Shown here: piece after piece, positions 50,990 to 59,815 of the stretch | How the letters are laid out: each line of letters opens with the position of its first letter | Numbering within the stretch: the first letter of the stretch is position 1 | Assembly: GCF_002234405.1 (NCBI RefSeq) | Contig: NZ_NMQT01000123.1 | Coordinates: forward strand, 26,888-90,887 | Direction: 5' to 3' | Length of the DNA: 64,000 nt | Source: Amycolatopsis thailandensis | GTDB lineage: Bacteria > Actinomycetota > Actinomycetes > Mycobacteriales > Pseudonocardiaceae | The notes under the pieces: model-generated | Told to the model about the DNA's origin: nothing | Databases searched by the model: none | What the model saw: the letters and a program-made list of their open reading frames with translations, nothing else | Made by a program: the position numbers and the translations under genes

Positions 50990-53900
50990 TTGAGTGTAAT
51001 CACATTCCGCAAGGGGCCGCGACGGCCAGGACCGGAAATGCCCGAGGGCGAGCTGAGTATCCAGGAACCGCCCACGCTGCCCGAGGTCCAGCGCAGCGCC
51101 GGCGCGGTCATGATGTACCTGCCGATGGCGCTGTCGTCGACGGCGACCGTGCTGCTGTTCGTCCGGCCGGGCGAGAACGGCGCGTTCAGCTACCTGGCCG
51201 CCGGGCTGATGACGGTGTCGTCGATGGCCATGCTGATCGGGCAACTCGGCCGCAGCGCGGGCGAACGCAAGCAGAAACTCAACGACGCCAGGCGGGACTA
51301 TCTCCGTTACCTGGCCCAGTCGCGGCGCAAGGTCCGGGAGGTGGTCCTCAGCCAGCGGCAGGCGCTGGCCTGGCGGCATCCCGACCCGACGTCGCTGTGG
51401 TCGCTGCCCGGCACCACCCGCATGTGGGAACGGGAGGCCCACGACGACGACTTCGGCGAGATCCGCGTCGCGCGGGGGCCGCAACGTCTCGCGTGGCGGC
51501 TGAACCCCTTGTCCACCAAGCCAGTCGACGATCTCGAACCGCTGTCCGCGCACGCGCTCCGGCGGTTCATCCACGCCTACGGCACGGTGACCGATCAGCC
51601 GGTCGCGGTGTTCCTGCCGTCGTTCGCCCGGATCCTGGTGGAGGCCAAGACCGAGGAAGGCGAACGGATCCGGGCGCTGGCGCGGTCGATGATCGCGCAT
51701 ATCGCGGTCTTCCACTCCCCCGCCGAACTGCGGATCGTCGTGCTCGCCGCGCCGGAACGCCGCGCGGCCTGGGAATGGGTGAAATGGCTGCCGCACAACC
51801 TCCACCCCAGTGAGACCGACGGCGCCGGGGAGGCCCGGCTGGTGGTGGAGTCCATCGCCGAGCTGGAGACCGCGATGGGTGACGAGTTCGCCGTCCGGCC
51901 CGGTTTCGATCCGGACGCCCTGCCCGACGCCCACGAACCCTGCGTGATGCTGTTCGTGGACGGCGTCACCCTTCCGCCCACCTCCCGGCTCGCCGGTGAG
52001 GGCTATCGCAACACGACCCTCGTCGACCTGTCGTCCGCACTGTCCATTCAGGACGATCCGCTGACCCTGCGGCTGCGGCTCGAAGACCGGATGCTGAAAC
52101 TGATCACGGTCGATCAGCACAACAAGGAGGTCGCGGGCGACCTCGGCCGCCCGGACGGGATCGGCCTCAACACGGCGACGGCGCTGGCGATGCGGCTGGC
52201 GCCCTACCGGGTCGGCGCGCGGCGGAAATCGGCCGAACCGATGGCCGTGAACTTCGACCTGACGGCCATGCTCGGCATCAACGACATCCAGACCTACGAC
52301 GTGGCCGCCGGCTGGGCGGCGAAACGGCCCGGCGGCAGGCTCCGCGTCCCGCTCGGCATCGGACCCGGCGGCCACAAGGTCGACCTCGACATCAAGGAAT
52401 CGGCCCAGTCGGGCATGGGCCCGCACGGCATGCTGATCGGGGCGACCGGTTCCGGGAAGTCGGAGCTGCTGCGCACCCTCGTCCTGGCGCTCGCGCTGAC
52501 GCATTCGTCGGAGATCCTCAACTTCGTCCTGGTGGACTTCAAGGGTGGCGCGACGTTCCTCGGCCTGGACGGGCTGCCGCACACCTCGGCGGTGATCACG
52601 AACCTCGCCGACGAGGCCGCGCTGGTCGGCCGGATGCGCGAGGCGCTCAACGGGGAACTGGTGCGGCGCCAGGAACTTCTGCGCAAAGCGGGCAATTACA
52701 GCTCCGCGCTCGACTACGAACGGGCGCGGGCGAACGGGACCCCGCTCGACCCGCTGCCGACGTTGTTCCTGGTGGTGGACGAGTTCAGCGAGCTGCTTTC
52801 GGCGCATCGCGACTTCATGGACCTGTTCATCATGATCGGACGGCTCGGCCGCTCGCTGGGCGTCCATCTGCTGCTCGCTTCGCAACGGCTCGACGAAAGC
52901 CGGATCCACCAGCTGGAATCCCATCTGTCCTACCGGATCGGCCTGCGCACCTTCTCGGCGATGGAAAGCCGCGGCGTGCTCGGGGTGCCGGACGCCTACC
53001 AGCTGCCGTCCGATCCGGGGAACGGGTTCCTCAAGAGCGGCACCGCCGCGCTGGACCGGTTCAAGGCGGCCTACGTCTCCGGTCCGCACCGGGTGACCCG
53101 CCGGAACGTCGAGCAGGCGGTGGTAGCGCGGCAGATCGTGCCGTTCACCTCCAAGTTCGCCGCTCGCGAGGAACCGGTGCCCGAGCCCGAGCCGGTGCTC
53201 GACGAACCCGAGGGTTCGGTGCCGAGCCTGCTGGAACTGGCCGTCGACCGGCTTCGTGACGCCGGTCCGCCCGCGCACCAGGTCTGGCTGCCGCCGCTGG
53301 ACGCGCCCAGTTCCCTCGACGAACTCCTGCCGCCTTTGGTGGAGACCGCCGAATACGGCCTCACCGCACGGGATTGGCCCGGCCGGGGCGCGCTGACCGT
53401 CCCGATCGGACTGATCGACCGGCCGTTCGAGCAGGCCAGGGATCCGCTGCTCGTCGACCTGGCGGGCAGTGACGGACACGTCGCGATCGTCGGCGGGCCG
53501 CAGAGCGGCAAGAGCACGGCCCTGCGGGCCCTCATCACCGCGCTGGCGCTGACCCACACCCCGGCCGAGGTCCAGTTCTACTGCCTCGACTTCGGCGGCG
53601 GAACGCTGACCAGCCTGCGGAAACTCCCGCATGTCGGCGGGGTGACCGGACGGCTGGACGTCGAACGCATCCACCGGACCATCGGCGAGGTCACCGCGCT
53701 GCTGACCCGCCGGGAGCGGTTCTTCACCGACAACGACATCGACTCGATGGCCACCTACCGGCGCAAACGGGCGGCGGGCGAGTTCGCCGACCAGCGGCAC
53801 GGCGACGTCTTCCTGGTGGTGGATGGCTGGTCCACGATCCGGCAGGACTTCATGGACCTGCTGCCGACGTTCGTCGAGCTGGCCTCGCGCGGCCTCAACT

Positions 53901-54958
53901 ACGGCATCCACCTGATGCTGGCGTCGAGCCGGTGGAGCGAGATCATCAGCGCGGTGCGGGATCTCGTCGGGACGCAGCTCGAACTGCGGCTCGGCGACCC
54001 GGTCGATTCGGTGATCAACATGCGCGCGGCGGCGACCGTGCCGAAGATCCCCGGCCGCGGCCTGACCGACAAGGAACTGCACTTCCTCACCGCGCTGCCG
54101 TCCATCGACGGGGTGGACCGCGACGTCGCCGAACACGTCGAGGTCCTGGTGGACCGGATCGTCGCGGCGTGGCCCGGCGCGTCCGCTCCGCCGGTCCGGA
54201 TGCTGCCGCCGGTCCTGGACCGGGCCGAACTCCCCGAGCCGGACGCGGACGTGCGCGTCGCGCTCGGCCTGGACGACCAGCGGCTCGAACCGCTGTGGCA
54301 CGACTTCGAGGACAACCCGCACCTGATGGTCGTCGGCGACGTGGAATCCGGGAAGACGAACCTGCTGCGGCTGGTGATCGACGGCATCACGCGGCGGTAC
54401 ACCCCGCAGGAGGCGCGGATCATCACCGTCGACTACCGCCGTGGCCTGTACGACGCCGTCCCCAAGGACTACCAGCTGGGCTACGCGGTGTCGGGGGATT
54501 CGGTGCACGACATGATCGACGGTGTCGCGCGGGCGGTGCGGACCCGGATGCCCGGCCCGGACATCACGCCGGCGCGCCTGCGGCTGCGCGACTGGTGGAC
54601 CGGACCGCAGGTGTTCGTGCTCATCGACGACTACGACATGGTGGCGTCGTCGTCGAACTCCCTGTTCCAGCAACTGTTCGACCCGCTGGCGCAGGGCAAC
54701 GCGCTGGGCCTGCACCTGATCGTGGCCCGCGGCGCCAACGGCATCGGCCGCGGCGCGAACGACCCGCTGCTGCGACGTCTCGTCGAGGTCAACACGCCGA
54801 TGATGCTGCTTTCGTGCCCGCTCTCGGAAGGCATCGTGTTCGGCGAGGTGCGGCCGCGCGTCCTGACCCCCGGGCGGGCGCAGTACGCCACGCGGCGCGG
54901 CACGACCGTCGTGCAGACGGCGCTTTCGGCCCACGAGGCGGCGCTCGTCGCGAAGTGA
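50990..54958 (+). CDS. eccC: type VII secretion ATPase EccC (EccCa-EccCb fused)
   Basis: A 1322-residue protein. Two N-terminal transmembrane helices (about 40-85) are followed by the DUF region and three FtsK/SpoIIIE-type ATPase domains with Walker A motifs GATGSGKS (484), GGPQSGKS (835) and GDVESGKT (1116). Asp residues after the beta strands (LFLVVDEF, DVFLVVDGW, QVFVLIDDYD) mark the Walker B sites; the last two are less canonical, as is common. The protein recognises substrate export signals and powers secretion. The TTG at 50990 follows GAGAGGGAAGG, and the reading begins with the typical ITFRKGPRRPGPEMP start; the open frame to 50825 is not credible. Two hairpins follow the stop. Confidence 0.93.
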   Translation: MSVITFRKGPRRPGPEMPEGELSIQEPPTLPEVQRSAGAVMMYLPMALSSTATVLLFVRPGENGAFSYLAAGLMTVSSMAMLIGQLGRSAGERKQKLNDARRDYLRYLAQSRRKVREVVLSQRQALAWRHPDPTSLWSLPGTTRMWEREAHDDDFGEIRVARGPQRLAWRLNPLSTKPVDDLEPLSAHALRRFIHAYGTVTDQPVAVFLPSFARILVEAKTEEGERIRALARSMIAHIAVFHSPAELRIVVLAAPERRAAWEWVKWLPHNLHPSETDGAGEARLVVESIAELETAMGDEFAVRPGFDPDALPDAHEPCVMLFVDGVTLPPTSRLAGEGYRNTTLVDLSSALSIQDDPLTLRLRLEDRMLKLITVDQHNKEVAGDLGRPDGIGLNTATALAMRLAPYRVGARRKSAEPMAVNFDLTAMLGINDIQTYDVAAGWAAKRPGGRLRVPLGIGPGGHKVDLDIKESAQSGMGPHGMLIGATGSGKSELLRTLVLALALTHSSEILNFVLVDFKGGATFLGLDGLPHTSAVITNLADEAALVGRMREALNGELVRRQELLRKAGNYSSALDYERARANGTPLDPLPTLFLVVDEFSELLSAHRDFMDLFIMIGRLGRSLGVHLLLASQRLDESRIHQLESHLSYRIGLRTFSAMESRGVLGVPDAYQLPSDPGNGFLKSGTAALDRFKAAYVSGPHRVTRRNVEQAVVARQIVPFTSKFAAREEPVPEPEPVLDEPEGSVPSLLELAVDRLRDAGPPAHQVWLPPLDAPSSLDELLPPLVETAEYGLTARDWPGRGALTVPIGLIDRPFEQARDPLLVDLAGSDGHVAIVGGPQSGKSTALRALITALALTHTPAEVQFYCLDFGGGTLTSLRKLPHVGGVTGRLDVERIHRTIGEVTALLTRRERFFTDNDIDSMATYRRKRAAGEFADQRHGDVFLVVDGWSTIRQDFMDLLPTFVELASRGLNYGIHLMLASSRWSEIISAVRDLVGTQLELRLGDPVDSVINMRAAATVPKIPGRGLTDKELHFLTALPSIDGVDRDVAEHVEVLVDRIVAAWPGASAPPVRMLPPVLDRAELPEPDADVRVALGLDDQRLEPLWHDFEDNPHLMVVGDVESGKTNLLRLVIDGITRRYTPQEARIITVDYRRGLYDAVPKDYQLGYAVSGDSVHDMIDGVARAVRTRMPGPDITPARLRLRDWWTGPQVFVLIDDYDMVASSSNSLFQQLFDPLAQGNALGLHLIVARGANGIGRGANDPLLRRLVEVNTPMMLLSCPLSEGIVFGEVRPRVLTPGRAQYATRRGTTVVQTALSAHEAALVAK

Positions 54959-54962
54959 CCCG

Positions 54963-55000
54963 CCCTTCCGCCGCTGCTCCCCCCATCGGCGGCGGAAGGG
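54963..55000 (+). terminator. hairpin after eccC
   Basis: CCCTTCCGCCGC (54963-54974) and GCGGCGGAAGGG (54989-55000) are perfect 12-bp arms around a 14-base loop, only a few bases after the eccC stop, followed by CTTTCCC. It is a probable intrinsic terminator, with a short T-run only. Confidence 0.6.
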
Positions 55001-55029
55001 CTTTCCCGGCGGCTTGGTCCTGCCGCCGC

Positions 55030-55063
55030 GGAGCCCCGGACCCGCTGCGGGGTCCGGGGCTCC
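55030..55063 (+). terminator. GC-rich hairpin with T-rich tail
   Basis: GGAGCCCCGGACCC (55030-55043) pairs perfectly with 55050-55063 over 14 bp, with a 6-base loop, and is followed by GTCCTTTTCGTT. This is the best intrinsic-terminator shape in the window, for eccC or as a bidirectional stop between eccC and the convergent mycosin gene. Confidence 0.7.
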
Positions 55064-55111
55064 GTCCTTTTCGTTCCGGGATGTCCGTGATCGGGCGCGC
55101 CCCGACGGCCG

Positions 55112-55176
55112 TTCGGTGTCCCCAATGTGGCATTGGGGACGCTGGGTGTCCCCAATGCCACATTGGGGACACCGAA
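55112..55176. repeat. perfect 29-bp inverted repeat with nested palindromes
   Basis: Arms 55112-55140 and 55148-55176 are perfect reverse complements around a 7-base loop. Each arm itself contains the palindromic halves GTCCCCAATG and CATTGGGGAC, so several alternative hairpins are possible. It ends 8 bp before the convergent mycosin stop. It may serve as terminator for that gene, but its structure suggests a member of a dispersed repeat family. Confidence 0.65.
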
Positions 55177-55183
55177 ACGCCAC

Positions 55184-56299
55184 TCACGAACCGGCTCGCC
55201 ACCCCCGCCGCCGCCCCCGCGGTACCACCACGGCCGCCGCGCCCAGCAAAGCGACAGCGACCACGACACCCACGACCACCGACCAAGCCGCCTGCCGCGC
55301 GGGCGCCACGTCCGGGCCGGACGCGACCACCACCGGTTCACGGCGCGCGACCGCCGCGCCCTCCCCTGCCCCGGCGACCGAAGTCAGCGCCGCGAGCGGA
55401 TCGAGCACGGTGACCCCGGCGTGCGGGTACGCGGTGTCCCGCAGTCTCCTGGCGAGGTCGGCGGCCGTCGTCTCGGGCCGGTAGGAGCGGATCAACGCCG
55501 CCGCGGCCGCCACGTGCGCGGCGGCGAACGCGGGGCCCGCGCCGACCGCGGCACCACCGCCCGGTCCCAGGCCTGCCACAAGATTCCCCGGTGCGGCAAG
55601 GGATCCGGGAACGGCCTTGGCGTCCGGTTTCCCGTCCGGGCCGAGCGCGGACACCGCGAGCACGCCGGGGAACGACGCCGGGTAGTACGGTCCCGGCGGG
55701 ACGTCCCGGGAAGCGTCCCGGCCCGCCGCGGCCACGATCAGCGCGCCCGCCGCGATGGCCCGGTCGACGGCCTGATTCAGCTCCGGATCCGCGTCGGTGA
55801 CGGCCGCCGCGACACAGATGATCCGCGCGCCGCCCGCCAGTGCGGCGTCGAGGGCGCCGGCGATGCCCGCCGCGCTCGCCGTGCCGTTCTTCTCCGTTCC
55901 GCGCACCGCGAGCACCCGCGCCGAGGGCGCGAGCCCGGACACCTTGGCACCGTCCACGACGGGCGCCGCGATCAGGCTCGCGACGACGGTGCCGTGCCCG
56001 ACACAGTCCGTCCCGCCGTCACCGACCGGCTGCACCGGCAAGACCGACTTGTCGACTCCGGTGTCCACCACCGCGACGGTGACCCCGTCCCCTTTCGACA
56101 GCGCCCAAAGGCGGTCCACCCCGAGATAGGGCAGCTGCCAAGGTACCGAAGGAACCGTCTTGCCCGACGCGGAAGTGCACGCCTGCCCGGCCTTCAACGT
56201 CTGCGGGATCTGCGGGAGCTCGGTGTCCTGCGCGGCCGCGAGACCGCCGTTCGCCAACAGGGTGAGCGTCACGCACGCCACGGCCAGGGGTCGCCTCAT
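55184..56299 (-). CDS. mycP: mycosin-like subtilase (MycP) lacking the catalytic serine
   Basis: A 371-residue protein: signal peptide (MRRPLAVACVTLTLL, cleavage near AAAQD), the mycosin N-terminal extension with Cys (QACTSASG), a subtilase domain and a C-terminal transmembrane helix. Asp79 (VAVVDTGVD) and His102 (DCVGHGT) are intact. At the expected G-T-S-x-A-A-P site the protein reads GPAFAAAHVAA, so the Ser is Ala257. At the oxyanion-hole Asn (AAAGN) it reads AAAGRD, with Arg194. Mycosins are structural parts of the ESX complex as well as proteases, so an inactive version could still stabilise the channel. ATG at 56299 is chosen because it begins the signal peptide. Confidence 0.85.
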   Translation of the reverse strand: MRRPLAVACVTLTLLANGGLAAAQDTELPQIPQTLKAGQACTSASGKTVPSVPWQLPYLGVDRLWALSKGDGVTVAVVDTGVDKSVLPVQPVGDGGTDCVGHGTVVASLIAAPVVDGAKVSGLAPSARVLAVRGTEKNGTASAAGIAGALDAALAGGARIICVAAAVTDADPELNQAVDRAIAAGALIVAAAGRDASRDVPPGPYYPASFPGVLAVSALGPDGKPDAKAVPGSLAAPGNLVAGLGPGGGAAVGAGPAFAAAHVAAAAALIRSYRPETTAADLARRLRDTAYPHAGVTVLDPLAALTSVAGAGEGAAVARREPVVVASGPDVAPARQAAWSVVVGVVVAVALLGAAAVVVPRGRRRGWRAGS

Positions 56300-56334
56300 C
56301 GTCCCAGTCCAGCACGCCCCGCGCGGCCCGCCCA

Positions 56335-56353
56335 GGAAGAACCACCGGCAGGA
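56335..56353 (-). promoter_or_regulatory. shared T7SS-locus motif upstream of the mycosin gene
   Basis: Minus-strand TCCTGCCGGTGGTTCTTCC, 36 bp upstream of the ATG. It shares CTGCCGGTGGTTC exactly with the copy upstream of the WXG100 operon. Confidence 0.5.
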
Positions 56354-56448
56354 TCGCCCGCGCCGGTGAACCCGATCGGACCTCCCCCGCGTTGTCCTCG
56401 GTGGAGCCGAGGGCAGGTTCCGATCGGAGAACGACGAGGGGAGCGCTC

Positions 56449-59400
56449 GTGTCACGGCACGTGCTCACGGTGGACCGCGATCAGGGATATCGCACCATTT
56501 CGGCCGCGTTGCAGGACGCGCGCAACGGCACGGTGATCTCCGTGCTGCCCGGCCGCTACGACGAATCCCTGGTGGTGACCAAGGTCGTCACCATCGCGGC
56601 GAGCGACGCGCGTGGAACCGTGGAGGTGGTGGCGCGCCAGGGCAGCGCGGTCCAGCTCGCCGCCGAGGCCGTCAAGCTCACCGGTCTGGTGCTGCGGGGA
56701 CAACACGAGGAACTCCCCGCCGTCGACATCGCCCGCGGACAGGCCGCGGTGGAGGACTGCGAGATCATCGGCGCCGCCTGGACCGCGGTGCTGGCCCGCA
56801 ATTCGGGTTCGCTGGCGATGCGGGGCTGCCGGGTGACCAACCCCGGCGGCGCGGGGATCGTGGTCACCTCGCCCGCCCCCAGCACGATCGAGGACTGCGT
56901 CGTCGAACACGTGGGGACCTCCGCCGTCGTGATCGCCGAACGCGGGAACCCGATGGTGCGCGACTGCACCCTGCGGCACGCCAAGGGAAACGGCGTCTGC
57001 GCCAACGGACAGGCTCAGGGCACGATCCAGCATTGCGACATCTCCTCGACCGACCGGCCCGGGATCGCGCTCGAAGAGGACAGCGCCACGAAGGTGCTCG
57101 ACACGACAGTGCGCGACACCGCGAGCGGCGTCTTCATCAGCACGCACTCCTCCCCCGTGCTCGAAGAATGCCGCACCACCAACACCACCGGCGACGGGAT
57201 CACCGTGGCCGACGGCGCCGACCCGGTGCTGCGCCGCTGCCGGACGGCCAAGACCGGCGGCGCGGGGGTCCGGGTCACCGGGCGCTCGCGCGGCACTTTC
57301 GAGGACTGCGAGGTCTCCGACGCGACCGGGCCGGGCATCCACGTCGACGAGGCGAGCGGCCCGACGTTCAGCCGGACGACGGTGCGCGGCGGCGCGGCGG
57401 AAGGCCTGGTGGTCACCGACGGCGCGACGGCCGAGTTCGACCGGCTGGAGATCCGGGACGTGGCCGGCGACGGCGTCCTGGTGCGGGCGGCCGCCAATCC
57501 GCTGCTGCGCCGGGCGACGCTCAACGCCTGCCGCGGCAACGGGATCGAGGTCACCGGCAACGGCCGTGGCCGGGTCGAAGACTGCGAAGTCCGCGACGCC
57601 GGGAAAGCAGGGCTCAGTGTCTCCGAAGGCGGAAGTCCTTACGTCAGCACACTTCGGGTGCATCAGTCGAAGCGGTCCGCCGTCCTCATCGGACCCGGCG
57701 GCGTCGGTTCCTTGCGTGACTGCGAAATCGGCGAGGCGGGCGAAGACGGCGTGCTGGTGAGGGACGGCGGCGAACTGATGCTGTCGCGGTCCTCCGTGCG
57801 GCGGTCCCGCGGTCACGGCGTGCTGGTGGAAGCGGGCGCGCGGGCGAAACTCACCGCCGACGAGGTCAGCGGGAACCGCCGGGACGGCGTCCGGATCGAG
57901 TCGGCCGAGCCGGTGAGCCTGGTGGACTGCGCCGTTTCCGACAACACCGGCGGCGGACTCCGCACGGCCGTGCCCACCACCCGGCTGTCGGTGGAGAACC
58001 TGATCAGCAAGGCCAACGGCGCCCCGGACACCGACGGCACCACCGCGGCCACCGCCGAGGTCACGGCGGTCACCGAACCCGGCGAAGTACCCCAGAGCGC
58101 CGAAAGCGAGAGCGGACCGCTGGCCAGGCTGGAGGAGCTCGTCGGCCTCGGCGGCGTCAAGCACCAGGTGAAGACGCTGGTGAACTTGAACAAGATGGCG
58201 CGCCGCCGGGAGCAGGCGGGGATGGTCGCGCCGCCGACCAGCAGGCATCTGATCTTCGCCGGTCCGCCCGGCACCGGCAAGACGACCGTCGCCCGCCTCT
58301 ACGGCAGCATCCTCGCCGAACTCGGGGTGCTGCGCGAAGGTCATCTGGTCGAGGTCGCCAGGGCCGATCTGGTCGCGCAGATCGTCGGTGGCACCGCGAT
58401 CAAGACCACCGAGACCTTCACCAAAGCCCTCGGTGGCGTGCTGTTCATCGACGAGGCGTACACCCTGAGCGCGCAGAACAAGGGCAGCGGCCCGGACTTC
58501 GGCCGCGAGGCCATCGACACGCTGGTCAAGCTGATGGAAGACCATCGTAACGAGCTCGTGGTGGTCGCCGCCGGGTATTCGCAGGAGATGTCCTCGTTCC
58601 TGCAGTCCAATCCCGGGCTGGCGTCCCGGTTCACCCGGACCATCGAATTCGAGAACTACAGCACCGACGAGCTGGTGACCATCGTCGAGAAGATGTGCAC
58701 CGCCCACCAGTACCAGGTGCCCGAGGACACCAGGAACGCCCTGTCCGTCCACTTCGGACAGATGGAACGCGGCGAGGACTTCGGCAACGGCCGCACCGCG
58801 CGCAAGGTGTTCGAGGAGATGGTGGACAGGCAGGCTTTCCGGCTCGCGAGCGACGCGGACGCCGACGACCAGAGCCTGTCGCTCCTGCTCGCCGCCGACG
58901 TCCCCGGGGACGCGGGCAAGGCCGTTCAGGGCGGCGACGACGGCGAGCTCACGGTGCTGCGGACGAAACTCGACTCGATGATCGGCCTCACCGGCGTGAA
59001 GGACGCGATCAACGATCTGGTGAACCTGATCTCCACCGCGCGGCAGCGACGGCAAGCCGGGCTGCCGGTCCCCGCGATCAGCAACCATCTCGTCTTCGCC
59101 GGCGCGCCCGGTACCGGCAAGACCACGGTGGCCCGGCTCTACGGCGAGCTGCTCGCCGCGCTGGGCGTGCTGCGCAAGGGGCATCTGGTCGAGGTCGCGC
59201 GCGCCGACCTGGTCGGCCGCTACGTCGGGCACACCGCGCATCTGACCAGGGAGGCGTTCGAGTCCGCCCGCGGCGGCGTGCTGTTCATCGACGAGGCGTA
59301 CGCGCTGACCCCGGAGGGCGCCACGGGCGGCGACTTCGGCCAGGAAGCCGTCGACACGCTGGTCAAACTGATGGAGGACCACCGTGACGACACCGTGGTG

Positions 59401-59745
59401 ATCGTCGCGGGTTACTCGGCGGCGATGCGGTCGTTCCTCGCCTCGAACGCCGGTCTCGCCTCGCGGTTCTCCCGGCACATCGAGTTCGAGAACTACTCCA
59501 CCGACGACCTCGTCACCATCGTGCACCGGATGGCCTCGTCGAACGGCTACGAGTGCGCGCCGGAGACGGTCATCGCGCTCCGCCGTCACTTCGCGGGCGT
59601 GGAACGGGACGAAACCTTCGGCAACGCCCGCTACGCGCGCCAAGTCCTGGAGATCATGATGACCCGCCAGGCGGGCAGGCTCAGCACGACCGGCGCTCCC
59701 ACCATCGCGGACCTGCGGCTCCTCTCACCGGCCGACCTTCCCTGA
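56449..59745 (+). CDS. beta-helix / double CbbX-type AAA+ ATPase (EccA-like)
   Basis: A 1098-residue protein. Residues 1-540 are a right-handed parallel beta-helix made of about 22-residue repeats such as PSTIEDCVVEHVGTSAVV and GTFEDCEVSDATGPGIHV. Two AAA+ domains follow, each of the CbxX/CfqX/EccA group: Walker A GPPGTGKTT (605) and GAPGTGKTT (885), Walker B VLFIDEAYTL and VLFIDEAYAL, and arginine-finger regions LASRFTRTIEFEN and LASRFSRHIEFEN. EccA of mycobacteria has a TPR region in place of the helix and one ATPase domain, so this is a divergent equivalent that may disassemble substrate-chaperone complexes. The GTG at 56449 follows GAGGGGAG. It is divergent from the mycosin gene. Confidence 0.82.
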   Translation: MSRHVLTVDRDQGYRTISAALQDARNGTVISVLPGRYDESLVVTKVVTIAASDARGTVEVVARQGSAVQLAAEAVKLTGLVLRGQHEELPAVDIARGQAAVEDCEIIGAAWTAVLARNSGSLAMRGCRVTNPGGAGIVVTSPAPSTIEDCVVEHVGTSAVVIAERGNPMVRDCTLRHAKGNGVCANGQAQGTIQHCDISSTDRPGIALEEDSATKVLDTTVRDTASGVFISTHSSPVLEECRTTNTTGDGITVADGADPVLRRCRTAKTGGAGVRVTGRSRGTFEDCEVSDATGPGIHVDEASGPTFSRTTVRGGAAEGLVVTDGATAEFDRLEIRDVAGDGVLVRAAANPLLRRATLNACRGNGIEVTGNGRGRVEDCEVRDAGKAGLSVSEGGSPYVSTLRVHQSKRSAVLIGPGGVGSLRDCEIGEAGEDGVLVRDGGELMLSRSSVRRSRGHGVLVEAGARAKLTADEVSGNRRDGVRIESAEPVSLVDCAVSDNTGGGLRTAVPTTRLSVENLISKANGAPDTDGTTAATAEVTAVTEPGEVPQSAESESGPLARLEELVGLGGVKHQVKTLVNLNKMARRREQAGMVAPPTSRHLIFAGPPGTGKTTVARLYGSILAELGVLREGHLVEVARADLVAQIVGGTAIKTTETFTKALGGVLFIDEAYTLSAQNKGSGPDFGREAIDTLVKLMEDHRNELVVVAAGYSQEMSSFLQSNPGLASRFTRTIEFENYSTDELVTIVEKMCTAHQYQVPEDTRNALSVHFGQMERGEDFGNGRTARKVFEEMVDRQAFRLASDADADDQSLSLLLAADVPGDAGKAVQGGDDGELTVLRTKLDSMIGLTGVKDAINDLVNLISTARQRRQAGLPVPAISNHLVFAGAPGTGKTTVARLYGELLAALGVLRKGHLVEVARADLVGRYVGHTAHLTREAFESARGGVLFIDEAYALTPEGATGGDFGQEAVDTLVKLMEDHRDDTVVIVAGYSAAMRSFLASNAGLASRFSRHIEFENYSTDDLVTIVHRMASSNGYECAPETVIALRRHFAGVERDETFGNARYARQVLEIMMTRQAGRLSTTGAPTIADLRLLSPADLP

Positions 59746-59815
59746 GCTTCACCTCGCGACGCCATGGCAGGATTGGCCCGCCCTGCCTGGCGTCGTCGAG
59801 AGGAGTCCACGCAGC

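Noticed and set aside
50780..55183. A 1467-codon minus-strand open frame opposite eccC
   Set aside because: Antisense shadow; eccC on the plus strand has three Walker A motifs and the expected start, and the minus-strand product is a low-complexity Arg/His/Gln-rich sequence.
56452..59643. A 1063-codon minus-strand open frame opposite the EccA-like gene
   Set aside because: Antisense of the beta-helix/AAA+ gene, with no domain content of its own.
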